Below, piece by piece: positions 7,034 to 13,064 of a stretch of DNA of 13,064 nucleotides. The DNA is taken from positions 1 through 13,064 of the forward strand of contig URQP01000079.1 in assembly GCA_900550025.1 (NCBI GenBank), given 5' to 3'. The stretch is from an uncultured Porphyromonadaceae bacterium. GTDB taxonomy: Bacteria > Bacteroidota > Bacteroidia > Bacteroidales > Muribaculaceae. The position numbers and the translations under genes were made by a program. Position 1 is the stretch's first letter. Every line of letters begins with the position of its first letter. Below the pieces are notes generated by a model. It was given only the letters and a program-made list of their open reading frames with translations. It was not told where the DNA came from and searched no databases.

Positions 7034-8365
7034 ATGATTAAGAAATTTACTTTTAAAATGATGATGCTGGCGGCAGTTGCAATGTTTGCCGGCACTGCCG
7101 TAGCACAGACGTCCACATGGAAAGGGACGACTGATGGACCGTATGTAGGTAACGGAGCTGCGACTTATTCACCTGTAATTGATTATTCTATTACTTATGA
7201 GGCTGTTTCAACTTCGTTGACGGCAGAATTTACTTTTTCAGATGTGTTAGATGTTGTGGGATTTAACCCTCAGGTTCGTTTGGGTGCTACGACGGGATTC
7301 CAGCCACTGACATTAGTGTCAGGCACAACTTACAGATATTCTACGACTGTGGATACGCCTGTTGGCGAAACTATGCAAATAACAGTTCTTTTTGCATGGC
7401 CGGAAAATGCTTCAGAAACTACATTTGAATATGTTGTTGGAAGTGATAATCAGGTTGCCGATGAGGAAGCGCCGGTGTTGACAAAGGCTGAGCTTGCAGG
7501 CGTCACTTACAACGCTGCGACATTGACAGTTGCTGCAACAGACAATACGGATAATGTTGTTGTAGAGGTATATGAGGATGCGGCTTGCGAGACACTTCTG
7601 GCATCGCAATCAATCGTTGCTGACGGTAGCGACCAGACTGTCGAAGTTACCGGATTGACCGCTGAGACTGCATATACGTTTTATGTAAAGGCAAAGGACG
7701 GTGCAGGCAATTATTCTTCTGAAGTGTTGCGGGTAGAGGCTAAAACGGCAGAAGCTCCTGATTTGCAAGAAGCTGTTTGGTATGGTGTCATTAATAATGA
7801 TACGCAATGGAATATGGGTACTATAGGAACAACTGGCTATACTCCAATAATTAATTACACCGTAACAACCACAGTGGAGAATCAATTAAGATTCCATATA
7901 ACTTTGAGCGAGGTGTATTCAGAAGGTATTGGAAATGCTCAAGTATGGTGGATTATTAATGGCCAAGAATCTCATGTCAATATGAATAAGGTTAATGATA
8001 CAGAGTATGAAACAACAGTGCTTGAACCAATGGCTTATGAACGTGGTGTGCAGGTATTGTTCCGGTTCCGCTTTGAAGTTGATGGTGCTGCTCCGATGAC
8101 AAATAATGTGGAAGACTATATTCTTGGTGCTGAAAATGATGAACCGACATCAGGCGTTGAGAAATTGGAAAATGGAAAAGTTGCAATCAATGCTTCTAAC
8201 GGTTGCCTGACTGTTTCCGGAGCAGAAGGCGAGTCTGTAAAGGTTTACGCTATTTCCGGAGCGTTGGTTTACGATGCTGTTGCCGGAGCAATGGAAACGA
8301 TACACCTTGAAAAAGGCATATATATAGTAGTGGCCGGCAAGACGGTAAGGAAGATTATTTTGTAA
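7034..8365 (+). CDS. Exported two-module protein with FN3-like linker and T9SS tail
   Basis: I place the start at the Met giving MIKKFTFKMM, which matches the start of the preceding protein (MKVFTFRMM) and makes a normal signal peptide cut near residue 24 (AVA/Q). A Met 16 codons earlier would add a tail that spoils the signal. The 443-residue protein has a beta-rich module (about 26-138, ending FEYVVGSDN), an FN3-like domain (about 145-238, with AATDNTDN and YTFYVKAKDGAGN), a second copy of the module (about 246-367, ending VEDYILGAEND) and a type A T9SS tail (374-443: VKVYAISGALVY, EKGIYIVV). The layout module-FN3-module-tail equals that of the preceding gene, but the flanking module is a different one. 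It resembles, from memory, the C-terminal YTY... Y-VG module of flavobacterial GH16 proteins. No enzyme motif is seen. The DNA looks clearly more AT-rich than the first gene of the operon. Confidence 0.85.
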   Translation: MIKKFTFKMMMLAAVAMFAGTAVAQTSTWKGTTDGPYVGNGAATYSPVIDYSITYEAVSTSLTAEFTFSDVLDVVGFNPQVRLGATTGFQPLTLVSGTTYRYSTTVDTPVGETMQITVLFAWPENASETTFEYVVGSDNQVADEEAPVLTKAELAGVTYNAATLTVAATDNTDNVVVEVYEDAACETLLASQSIVADGSDQTVEVTGLTAETAYTFYVKAKDGAGNYSSEVLRVEAKTAEAPDLQEAVWYGVINNDTQWNMGTIGTTGYTPIINYTVTTTVENQLRFHITLSEVYSEGIGNAQVWWIINGQESHVNMNKVNDTEYETTVLEPMAYERGVQVLFRFRFEVDGAAPMTNNVEDYILGAENDEPTSGVEKLENGKVAINASNGCLTVSGAEGESVKVYAISGALVYDAVAGAMETIHLEKGIYIVVAGKTVRKIIL

Positions 8366-8390
8366 TACATAGTTAATGGTTCTTGTTTTG

Positions 8391-8421
8391 AGGCGCACTT
8401 TTGTAGGTGCGCCTCTTTTTT
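8391..8421 (+). terminator. Strong terminator of the three-gene secreted operon
   Basis: AGGCGCAC (8391-8398) and GTGCGCCT (8407-8414) form a perfect 8 bp GC-rich stem with an 8-base loop, followed by C and six T. It sits 26 bases after the last stop codon and marks the end of the operon. Confidence 0.92.
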
Positions 8422-8490
8422 GTGTATTTGCGCATTCCGTGCATTTCGTGGGTTTTTTGTATTGCTTGCTGACTTTGTAGCACAACAATT

Positions 8491-8504
8491 TCAAACAAGT
8501 TTGA
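8491..8504. promoter_or_regulatory. Possible operator next to the manA promoter
   Basis: TCAAACAAGTTTGA is a perfect inverted repeat (6 bp arms around AA) ending exactly one base before the TTG of the -33 element. The position suits a transcription factor binding site. The short arms and AT-rich context mean chance is possible. Confidence 0.35.
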
Positions 8505-8534
8505 TTGTTTTGCACCCGATTTGCATTATCTTTG
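8505..8534 (+). promoter_or_regulatory. Promoter of manA
   Basis: TTG (8505-8507) and TATCTTTG (8527-8534) are separated by 19 bases, the same spacing as at the guaD promoter. The implied transcript start is around 8541, giving a leader of about 40 bases that contains the hairpin at 8549-8567. Confidence 0.65.
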
Positions 8535-8548
8535 CATATTATTTTCAT

Positions 8549-8567
8549 TCCGCCACAGTGTGGCGGA
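8549..8567 (+). promoter_or_regulatory. Palindrome in the manA leader
   Basis: TCCGCCACA and TGTGGCGGA flank a single G, forming a perfect 9 bp palindrome. In RNA it would give a GC-rich stem of 7-8 pairs ending 12 bases before the manA start codon. It could control ribosome access, stabilise the message or be a DNA operator downstream of the promoter. Confidence 0.45.
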
Positions 8568-8579
8568 CATAGAATTGGT

Positions 8580-9554
8580 ATGGACATAGACGCGATAGCT
8601 CCTATAAAATTCGCTCCTTATTTAAAGACAGTGCTTTGGGGCGGCGAAAAAATAGCCTCTTATAAGGGGATGGCTACCGATTTGCACAATATCGGTGAAA
8701 GCTGGGAACTTTCCTGCTTGGACGGGAAGGAGACTGTTGCCGTGTCCGGACCTTTCGAGGGAATGACGCTGCGTCAGGTGATAGGATTGTTGAAAGAGCG
8801 GTTGGTAGGCAGACATGTTTATGAAAAGTTCGGATGCGATTTTCCGCTGCTTGTGAAGATAATCGACGCTAAATCGAACCTGTCGCTTCAGGTGCATCCT
8901 GACGACCGTGTGGCTAAAATGCTGCATAGCGGGACAGGCAAGACGGAGATGTGGTATGTCATCAAGGCCGACGATGGAGCAAAGATTTATTCCGGATTGC
9001 GTGAGGAAATAACGCCGGAAGAATACGAAAAACGTGTTGCCGACAATACGATAATGGATGTAGTGGCCTATCATTATTCGCATGACGGCGATTTGTTCTT
9101 TCTCCCGCCGGGGCGCATACATTCTATTGGAGCCGGGAATTTGCTTGTGGAAGTGCAGCAGGCATCCGACATCACGTACCGCGTATATGATTTCGGGCGT
9201 TTCGACAGCGACGGAAAGCCGCGCGAGCTTCATACCGAAATGGCAAAATTGGCGATAAACTATTCTGTAGAGGATAATTATAAGATAGATTACGACCGGG
9301 AGCGGCATGGCGAGGTAGGGCTTATCGACTGCGAATATTTCCGGGTAAAAAGGGTCATTTCAGATGGTGCGTTTCATATAAAATGCGATGATGACTCGTT
9401 CATGGTTGTAATGTGTATAGACGGGAATTCCGAATTGCATTGCGATAATGGAACTTCTGTGAGTTTGCGGCGTGGCGAGACGGTGCTTATTCCGGCGGAG
9501 GTCGCTTCTGTTGAAGTTGTTGGAATTACGACTTTGTTGACGGTGACAGCTTGA
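8580..9554 (+). CDS. manA: Mannose-6-phosphate isomerase, type I
   Basis: Interconverts mannose-6-phosphate and fructose-6-phosphate in the cytoplasm, either sending mannose into glycolysis or supplying mannose precursors for GDP-sugars. The 324-residue protein is of the short type I form common in Bacteroidota and Firmicutes. The metal-binding residues are visible: Gln104 and His106 in LQVHPDD, Glu123 in KTEMWYVI, and His181 in PPGRIHSIGAG; ITYRVYDFGR (198-207) supplies the conserved Arg201. The N-terminal signature PYLKTVLWGG (13-22) is also present. I chose the Met at 8580 because this motif normally lies within about 20 residues of the start; the frame stays open 25 codons further up, but that part lies in the promoter and hairpin leader. 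The carbohydrate-porin-like gene follows after 43 bases with no terminator, so the two are probably one transcript. Confidence 0.95.
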   Translation: MDIDAIAPIKFAPYLKTVLWGGEKIASYKGMATDLHNIGESWELSCLDGKETVAVSGPFEGMTLRQVIGLLKERLVGRHVYEKFGCDFPLLVKIIDAKSNLSLQVHPDDRVAKMLHSGTGKTEMWYVIKADDGAKIYSGLREEITPEEYEKRVADNTIMDVVAYHYSHDGDLFFLPPGRIHSIGAGNLLVEVQQASDITYRVYDFGRFDSDGKPRELHTEMAKLAINYSVEDNYKIDYDRERHGEVGLIDCEYFRVKRVISDGAFHIKCDDDSFMVVMCIDGNSELHCDNGTSVSLRRGETVLIPAEVASVEVVGITTLLTVTA

Positions 9555-9597
9555 TGCCGCATTAAAAGATTATTAAAGGTTACGCAACTATATATAG

Positions 9598-10665
9598 ATG
9601 AATTTATTTGGAACGCGCTTGTCGAAACGCGCTGTTGTTTCTATGTTTCCGTTGTATATGTGTGCGGCGGGGGAATGTGGCGATTTTGAATTTAAATGGG
9701 GTGCAGCGTTGCATACCGAGGGGCAATGGAATATGACCGGCGGGGCGACCGGTTGGGCTAATTTGCTGGAAGTCGGCGCCGATATGGAGCTGTGGGATGA
9801 CGGCGGGTTTGAATTTGCCGCCATATCGTCGTATTGTGCCGGTACTCCGGTTGCTGGTGATGTGCAGGGATATTCCAACCTTGATGCCGGAGAAGATAAG
9901 GCATTCCGTTTGGTGAAAGCGGGTGTAGGGCATACGTTTGACGACCGGCTGTATCTTTTTGCCGGTCTCCGTTCGATGGACGAGGATTATTTCAGCACGC
10001 CGGTGACTTCGTTTTTCACGGGATCTTCCTATGGGAATTTCCCGGTGTTTTCCATGGAATATGCTTTGCCTACTTTCCCGATGTCGGCGTTGGCGTTGCA
10101 TCTTGAATATAGTCCTGATGATAAATGGAAATTTAAGGAAAGTTTATATAATGGCATCGCTTCTGATGCTCTCGGCAGGCAGTTCCGTTTTTGTCCTGCA
10201 TCCGACGGTGTCCTCAATATAGGTTCTGTTTCATATCTTCCGGATGGGGGTGACGAGGAAGCCTCAGTCTACGAATTGGGCTATATGCTCGATTCCGGCG
10301 GAGATAGGGCAGGTGTGCGTTCAAGCTATTGGGCGAATGCGGAACAATTGGTGGCAACTGTCGGAGATATGCGGTTGAGTGTGCTGGCGCAGGGAGGATG
10401 GCATCCCGGTGGCAGTGTGGAGTGCCGCGGGTATGTTGCCGGTGCTGTTCTTGCCACAGGCGTTTCGGAAATGGATTTGTCGATGGGATTGTCTGCAAAC
10501 CGTGTGTTCTGTCCGCTTGGCGTTGACGAGACCGATGTTGAGCTGTCGGTGATATGCCCGGTATGGAAGTATCTTTCGCTTCAGCCCGCTATTCATTGCA
10601 TTGTGGCAAATGGCAATTGCGATGTTGTGGGTTTGTTGCGTGTCACTTTTGAAATAGGTAATTAG
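9598..10665 (+). CDS. Probable OprB-type carbohydrate porin
   Basis: A 355-residue secreted protein, likely a 16-strand outer-membrane barrel that lets sugars diffuse into the periplasm. The start carries basic residues and a short hydrophobic stretch (12-25), with cleavage near residues 25-28. OprB-like traits are the segment FAGLRSMDEDYFSTPVTSFF with TGSSYGNFP (121-149), followed by PMSALALHLEYSPDDKWKFK (161-180), ESLYNGIASD (181-190), and YELGYMLD with RAGVRSSYW near 225-245; these match the family's pattern of small-gap strands and a residue run reading GNxP, then SALGxRLxYxP, then GxYNG. Alternating aromatic and small residues run to the end, but the last residue is Asn rather than the usual Phe. 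It is shorter than many OprB proteins (400-450). Its place behind manA supports a sugar role. The assignment is by eye and should be read as probable. Confidence 0.72.
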   Translation: MNLFGTRLSKRAVVSMFPLYMCAAGECGDFEFKWGAALHTEGQWNMTGGATGWANLLEVGADMELWDDGGFEFAAISSYCAGTPVAGDVQGYSNLDAGEDKAFRLVKAGVGHTFDDRLYLFAGLRSMDEDYFSTPVTSFFTGSSYGNFPVFSMEYALPTFPMSALALHLEYSPDDKWKFKESLYNGIASDALGRQFRFCPASDGVLNIGSVSYLPDGGDEEASVYELGYMLDSGGDRAGVRSSYWANAEQLVATVGDMRLSVLAQGGWHPGGSVECRGYVAGAVLATGVSEMDLSMGLSANRVFCPLGVDETDVELSVICPVWKYLSLQPAIHCIVANGNCDVVGLLRVTFEIGN

Positions 10666-11687
10666 CGTTGCCGCATTTTCGGGAAGTTGCCGCTTTCCCA
10701 TATTTTGAAAGAGTTTCCGTTGTCGGAAGTAATCAGCATCGCCGATATTTCAGGATGCTTGTCAAGCAGTTTTTTTGATTTTTCAAGTCCGAGAACCATG
10801 AACGTAGTGGCGTAGGCATCGGCTGTCATGCAGTCGGGGGCAATTACCGTCGCGCTCAGCACGTCGGATTGTTCAGGCATCCCGGTTCGTGGGTTTATCG
10901 TATGCGCCACTTTGTTGCCTGCGCTGTCGGTATGGTAATTGCGGTAATTGCCGGAGGTCGCTATTCCGCAATTGGTTATTTCGACTATCCCCGCAGAATG
11001 GTGTATTACCGTGTCGTTGGCGTTTATTGGCTTGTCAATGGAAATGCGCCATTTTTGCCCTTTCGGATTATGCCCTTTTGCCGTAATTTCTCCGCCTATT
11101 TCTACAATGTAGTCTGTAACACCGTTACGCTCAAGCATTTTTCCTACCTCGTCGCATCCCATTCCTTTTGCAATCGCGCTGAAATTGAAAGTTGTCCTGC
11201 CGTCGGATTTCACGATTCTTATCCCCTCTTTGCGGGTCTTGTCGATTCCGACGAACATAAGTATCGAATCTACGGCTTGCCGGTTGGCTTTTCCCGTTTT
11301 TTCGTATCCGAATCCCCAAAGGTTGACGAGAGGGGATACAGTGGGGTCGAACGCTCCTCCGCTTTCGCGGTTAATCTCGACAGATTTGTCATAGAGGCGT
11401 GACAAATATCCGTCGAGAGTGTCGGAACGATTCTCGTTGATGGCTGTGATGCGTGATTTTTTGTTGAAAGGCGACACGCTCAATTCCACTTCCCTCAACA
11501 CTGTGATTATTGAATCGGAAAGGTTCGTGTGGTGACAGTATTTTATATTGTATTCTGTGTTCCATGTTATTCCCGAGTTGTTTATCCACCTTTTCCTTTC
11601 GGGCTTTATCGTAAAAACTACGATTATGCCTATGATGCCTATTATCGCAAGTATTATGGCTTTTGTGCGTTTTTGATTATTGCTCAT
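10662..11687 (-). CDS. apbE: FAD:protein FMN transferase, ApbE family
   Basis: Attaches FMN to Ser/Thr of target proteins such as subunits of the NQR and RNF electron-transport complexes, using FAD and a divalent metal in the periplasm. The 341-residue protein has one N-terminal membrane segment (about 9-27) with a basic N-terminus, so it is anchored by a helix rather than as a lipoprotein; no Cys suits a lipobox. Family motifs are in order: GGAFDPTVSPL (110-120), FSAIAKGMGCDEV (169-181), EIGGE (196-200), ATSGNYRNY (243-251), HTINPRTG (262-269) and DCMTADAYATTFMVLG (285-300), whose Asp290 and Thr294 fit the metal site. No NQR, RNF or other flavinylated partner is in the window. Its stop codon overlaps that of the convergent porin gene by three bases, and no terminator separates them. 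Confidence 0.95.
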   Translation of the reverse strand: MSNNQKRTKAIILAIIGIIGIIVVFTIKPERKRWINNSGITWNTEYNIKYCHHTNLSDSIITVLREVELSVSPFNKKSRITAINENRSDTLDGYLSRLYDKSVEINRESGGAFDPTVSPLVNLWGFGYEKTGKANRQAVDSILMFVGIDKTRKEGIRIVKSDGRTTFNFSAIAKGMGCDEVGKMLERNGVTDYIVEIGGEITAKGHNPKGQKWRISIDKPINANDTVIHHSAGIVEITNCGIATSGNYRNYHTDSAGNKVAHTINPRTGMPEQSDVLSATVIAPDCMTADAYATTFMVLGLEKSKKLLDKHPEISAMLITSDNGNSFKIWESGNFPKMRQR

Positions 11688-11713
11688 TTGATATAATATC
11701 TGCTATTTCTGTG

Positions 11714-11721
11714 CAAAATTA
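11714..11721 (-). promoter_or_regulatory. Promoter -7 element for apbE
   Basis: On the minus strand this reads TAATTTTG, matching TAnnTTTG, 27 bases before the start codon. No convincing -33 element is visible in the AT-rich DNA upstream. Confidence 0.4.
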
Positions 11722-11830
11722 TAATTTTATGTGGTTAAAAGTTTGAAAAAAGAAAATTTATACATATTTTTACGTTGTAGAAAGCTCTATTAATATATGT
11801 TATTTTGTTAACCCATTAATATTCAGATTT

Positions 11831-12409
11831 ATGAAAACGTCTTATTTGTTTTTGGCAAACGGTTTTGAGGAAATAGAGGCCCTCGGGACTGTTGACGTGC
11901 TCAGGCGCGGCGGATTGGATGTGAAGACTGTTTCCATTTCCGATTCGAATGAAGTTGTTGGAGCCCATTCAGTGAAGGTTATAGCTGATACATTGATCAG
12001 CGAAATAGATACATCGGATGCGGAATGGTTGATACTGCCTGGAGGTATGCCCGGTGCGACCAATCTGTATGAGTGTGAGGCTTTGCGTGAGATGCTGTCG
12101 GCACACGGTGCGAAAGGCGGAAAAATCGGCGCGATATGTGCTTCCCCGGCTGTGGTGCTTGGGCAGATGGGGTTGCTTGAAGGCAAGGAGGCCACTTGCT
12201 ATCCGGGATTTGAGGAGTTGTGCAAAGGGGCGAAGATGATTGATGCGCGCGGGGTGGTCGACGGTAATATTGTCACTGCCAACGGTCCGTCGTCAACGCT
12301 GAATCTTGCATACGAGATTCTGAAAATTGAGTTGGGAAAGATGCGTGCAGACAAGATTATGAACGATATGTTGCTTTATCCGCAGCAGAAAATCAACGAA
12401 TACTATTGA
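11831..12409 (+). CDS. DJ-1/PfpI family protein (YajL/ThiJ-like)
   Basis: A 192-residue cytoplasmic protein of the DJ-1 subfamily. The nucleophilic Cys103 sits in the elbow GAICASPAV (100-108), and Glu16 in NGFEEIEA (10-17) fits the Glu that tunes this Cys (Glu18 in human DJ-1). Also present are the LPGGMPGATNL motif (69-79) and TANGPSSTLNLA (149-160). Length is normal for the family. Members have been reported as glyoxalase III-type enzymes, redox-sensing chaperones or protein repair factors; older annotations linking ThiJ to thiamine synthesis are unreliable, and the sequence cannot decide between roles. It is transcribed divergently from apbE across a 143-base AT-rich spacer, in which I see no good -33/-7 pair on the plus strand. 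A terminator-like hairpin follows. Confidence 0.93.
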   Translation: MKTSYLFLANGFEEIEALGTVDVLRRGGLDVKTVSISDSNEVVGAHSVKVIADTLISEIDTSDAEWLILPGGMPGATNLYECEALREMLSAHGAKGGKIGAICASPAVVLGQMGLLEGKEATCYPGFEELCKGAKMIDARGVVDGNIVTANGPSSTLNLAYEILKIELGKMRADKIMNDMLLYPQQKINEYY

Positions 12410-12425
12410 TTCTATCCGTAGGCTA

Positions 12426-12475
12426 AAGGTTACAGATTAAGGGTTACAGGTGTATTTTAGCTTGTAACCCTTTTT
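12426..12475 (+). terminator. Terminator built from GGTTACAG repeats
   Basis: AAGGGTTACA (12439-12448) pairs perfectly with TGTAACCCTT (12463-12472), and the stem runs into five T, giving a good intrinsic terminator for the DJ-1-like gene. A further unit, AAAGGTTACAG (12425-12435), lies just before as a direct repeat. On the minus strand the stem is followed only by AATCTG, so it ends guaD less well, though convergent use is possible. Confidence 0.72.
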
Positions 12476-12499
12476 ACTTTCTGATTTTAAAACTACCTG

Positions 12500-12991
12500 C
12501 TAATATTCTGTCTTGTCGGGTTTTGCCTGCCATGCGCGGAACGCCTCGATGGCATCCGTTCCGGGAATGTGGATGCACGGTATTTTGCGCTCGGATTGTG
12601 GCTTGTCCAATTCGTCGTAGATGAACTTGTCGCTGAAGTCGATGGCGTCGGCATCTTCTTTTGTGTTTCCATAATATATGCGTGCTACTCCTGCCCAATA
12701 GAGTGCGCTCAAGCACATCGGGCACGGCTCGCACGAAGTATAGATGTAGCAGCCGTCGAGCTTGAATGTTCCTAATTCACGGCAGGCTTTGCGTATGGCA
12801 TTCACTTCGGCGTGTGCCGTAGGGTCGTTGTCGATGGTTACGGAATTGCTGGCTTCCGCCACTATCTTTCCGTCCTTCACTATCACAGCCCCGAACGGCC
12901 CGCCGCCTTCGCCGACGCTGCGCAGTGCAATGTCGGAAGCCGTTTTCAGGAATTGCAGGTCTTTATCGGTTATCTCGATGCTCTTTTTCAT
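12500..12991 (-). CDS. guaD: Guanine deaminase, cytidine-deaminase fold
   Basis: Converts guanine to xanthine and ammonia in purine salvage and breakdown. The 163-residue protein has the zinc deaminase motifs HAEVNAIRKA (His60 as ligand, Glu62 as proton carrier) and SCEPCPMCLSALYWAG (Cys87 and Cys90 as ligands). It resembles the small Bacillus GuaD along its whole length: GGPFGAVIVKDG (30-41), NDPTAHAEV (55-63), FIYDELDKP near 123-131, and the C-terminal FRAWQAKPDKTEY ending, which in Bacillus GuaD helps build the partner's active site by domain swapping. These C-terminal features separate it from tRNA adenosine deaminase TadA, which it could otherwise be mistaken for. It is a single gene with its own promoter and converges with the DJ-1-like gene; no other purine genes are visible. 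Confidence 0.93.
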   Translation of the reverse strand: MKKSIEITDKDLQFLKTASDIALRSVGEGGGPFGAVIVKDGKIVAEASNSVTIDNDPTAHAEVNAIRKACRELGTFKLDGCYIYTSCEPCPMCLSALYWAGVARIYYGNTKEDADAIDFSDKFIYDELDKPQSERKIPCIHIPGTDAIEAFRAWQAKPDKTEY

Positions 12992-13013
12992 CCGGTTAAT
13001 TATTAGTGTATTG

Positions 13014-13044
13014 CAAATATAGTGAAAGCCGAGCGCAATACAAA
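13014..13044 (-). promoter_or_regulatory. Promoter of guaD
   Basis: On the minus strand TTTG (13041-13044) and TATATTTG (13014-13021) are exactly 19 bases apart, the best match in the window to the Bacteroidota -33/-7 consensus. The implied start of transcription leaves a leader of only about 15 bases before the guaD start codon. Confidence 0.75.
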
Positions 13045-13064
13045 GAACTTGTTCAATTTGTATG

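Noticed and set aside
8505..8579. Upstream extension of manA by 25 codons
   Set aside because: It covers the -7 element and the leader palindrome, and type I isomerases normally begin shortly before the PYLKTVLWGG motif.
12500..12991. tRNA adenosine deaminase TadA instead of guanine deaminase
   Set aside because: The C-terminal FIYDELDKP and FRAWQAKPDKTEY segments and the overall match fit Bacillus-type GuaD.

Overview
The window looks like a T9SS-carrying gut-type member of the Bacteroidales (phylum Bacteroidota); a Muribaculaceae-like host is my best guess, but no taxon is proven by the sequence. The reasons are repeated TAnnTTTG promoter -7 elements, starts with no clear Shine-Dalgarno sequence, Bacteroidota-type short lipoprotein signals, and four proteins ending in a type A sorting tail of the type IX secretion system (T9SS).

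Layout. Bases 1-350 hold no gene, only hairpin-forming repeats. On the minus strand follow a small lipoprotein (351-1019), a peptide-N-glycosidase F homologue with a T9SS tail (1168-2556) and rpsO (2698-2973), each with its own promoter-like site. An AT-rich gap of about 435 bases with no convincing gene separates these from a plus-strand operon of three secreted proteins (3409-8365). That operon is built only from beta-sandwich, fibronectin-III-like and T9SS-tail modules and ends at a strong terminator (8391-8421). Next comes manA (8580-9554) with a probable OprB-type carbohydrate porin 43 bases behind it (9598-10665). This porin gene meets apbE (minus, 10662-11687) tail to tail, with the stop codons overlapping. 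A DJ-1/PfpI family gene (11831-12409) and guaD (minus, 12500-12991) converge on a shared terminator-like repeat, and the window ends just past the guaD promoter.

How the genes may fit together. The PNGase F homologue would release N-glycans from glycoproteins outside the cell. The three-gene operon encodes exported proteins whose modules resemble binding and spacer modules attached to polysaccharide-degrading enzymes in Flavobacteriia. manA feeds mannose into glycolysis, and the porin-like protein could admit sugars through the outer membrane. A glycan-use theme is a reasonable inference, but these units have separate promoters and nothing here proves co-regulation. The most unusual item is the 3409-8365 operon: three co-transcribed T9SS cargo proteins made of repeated non-catalytic modules, with no enzyme, SusC/SusD pair or regulator beside them.
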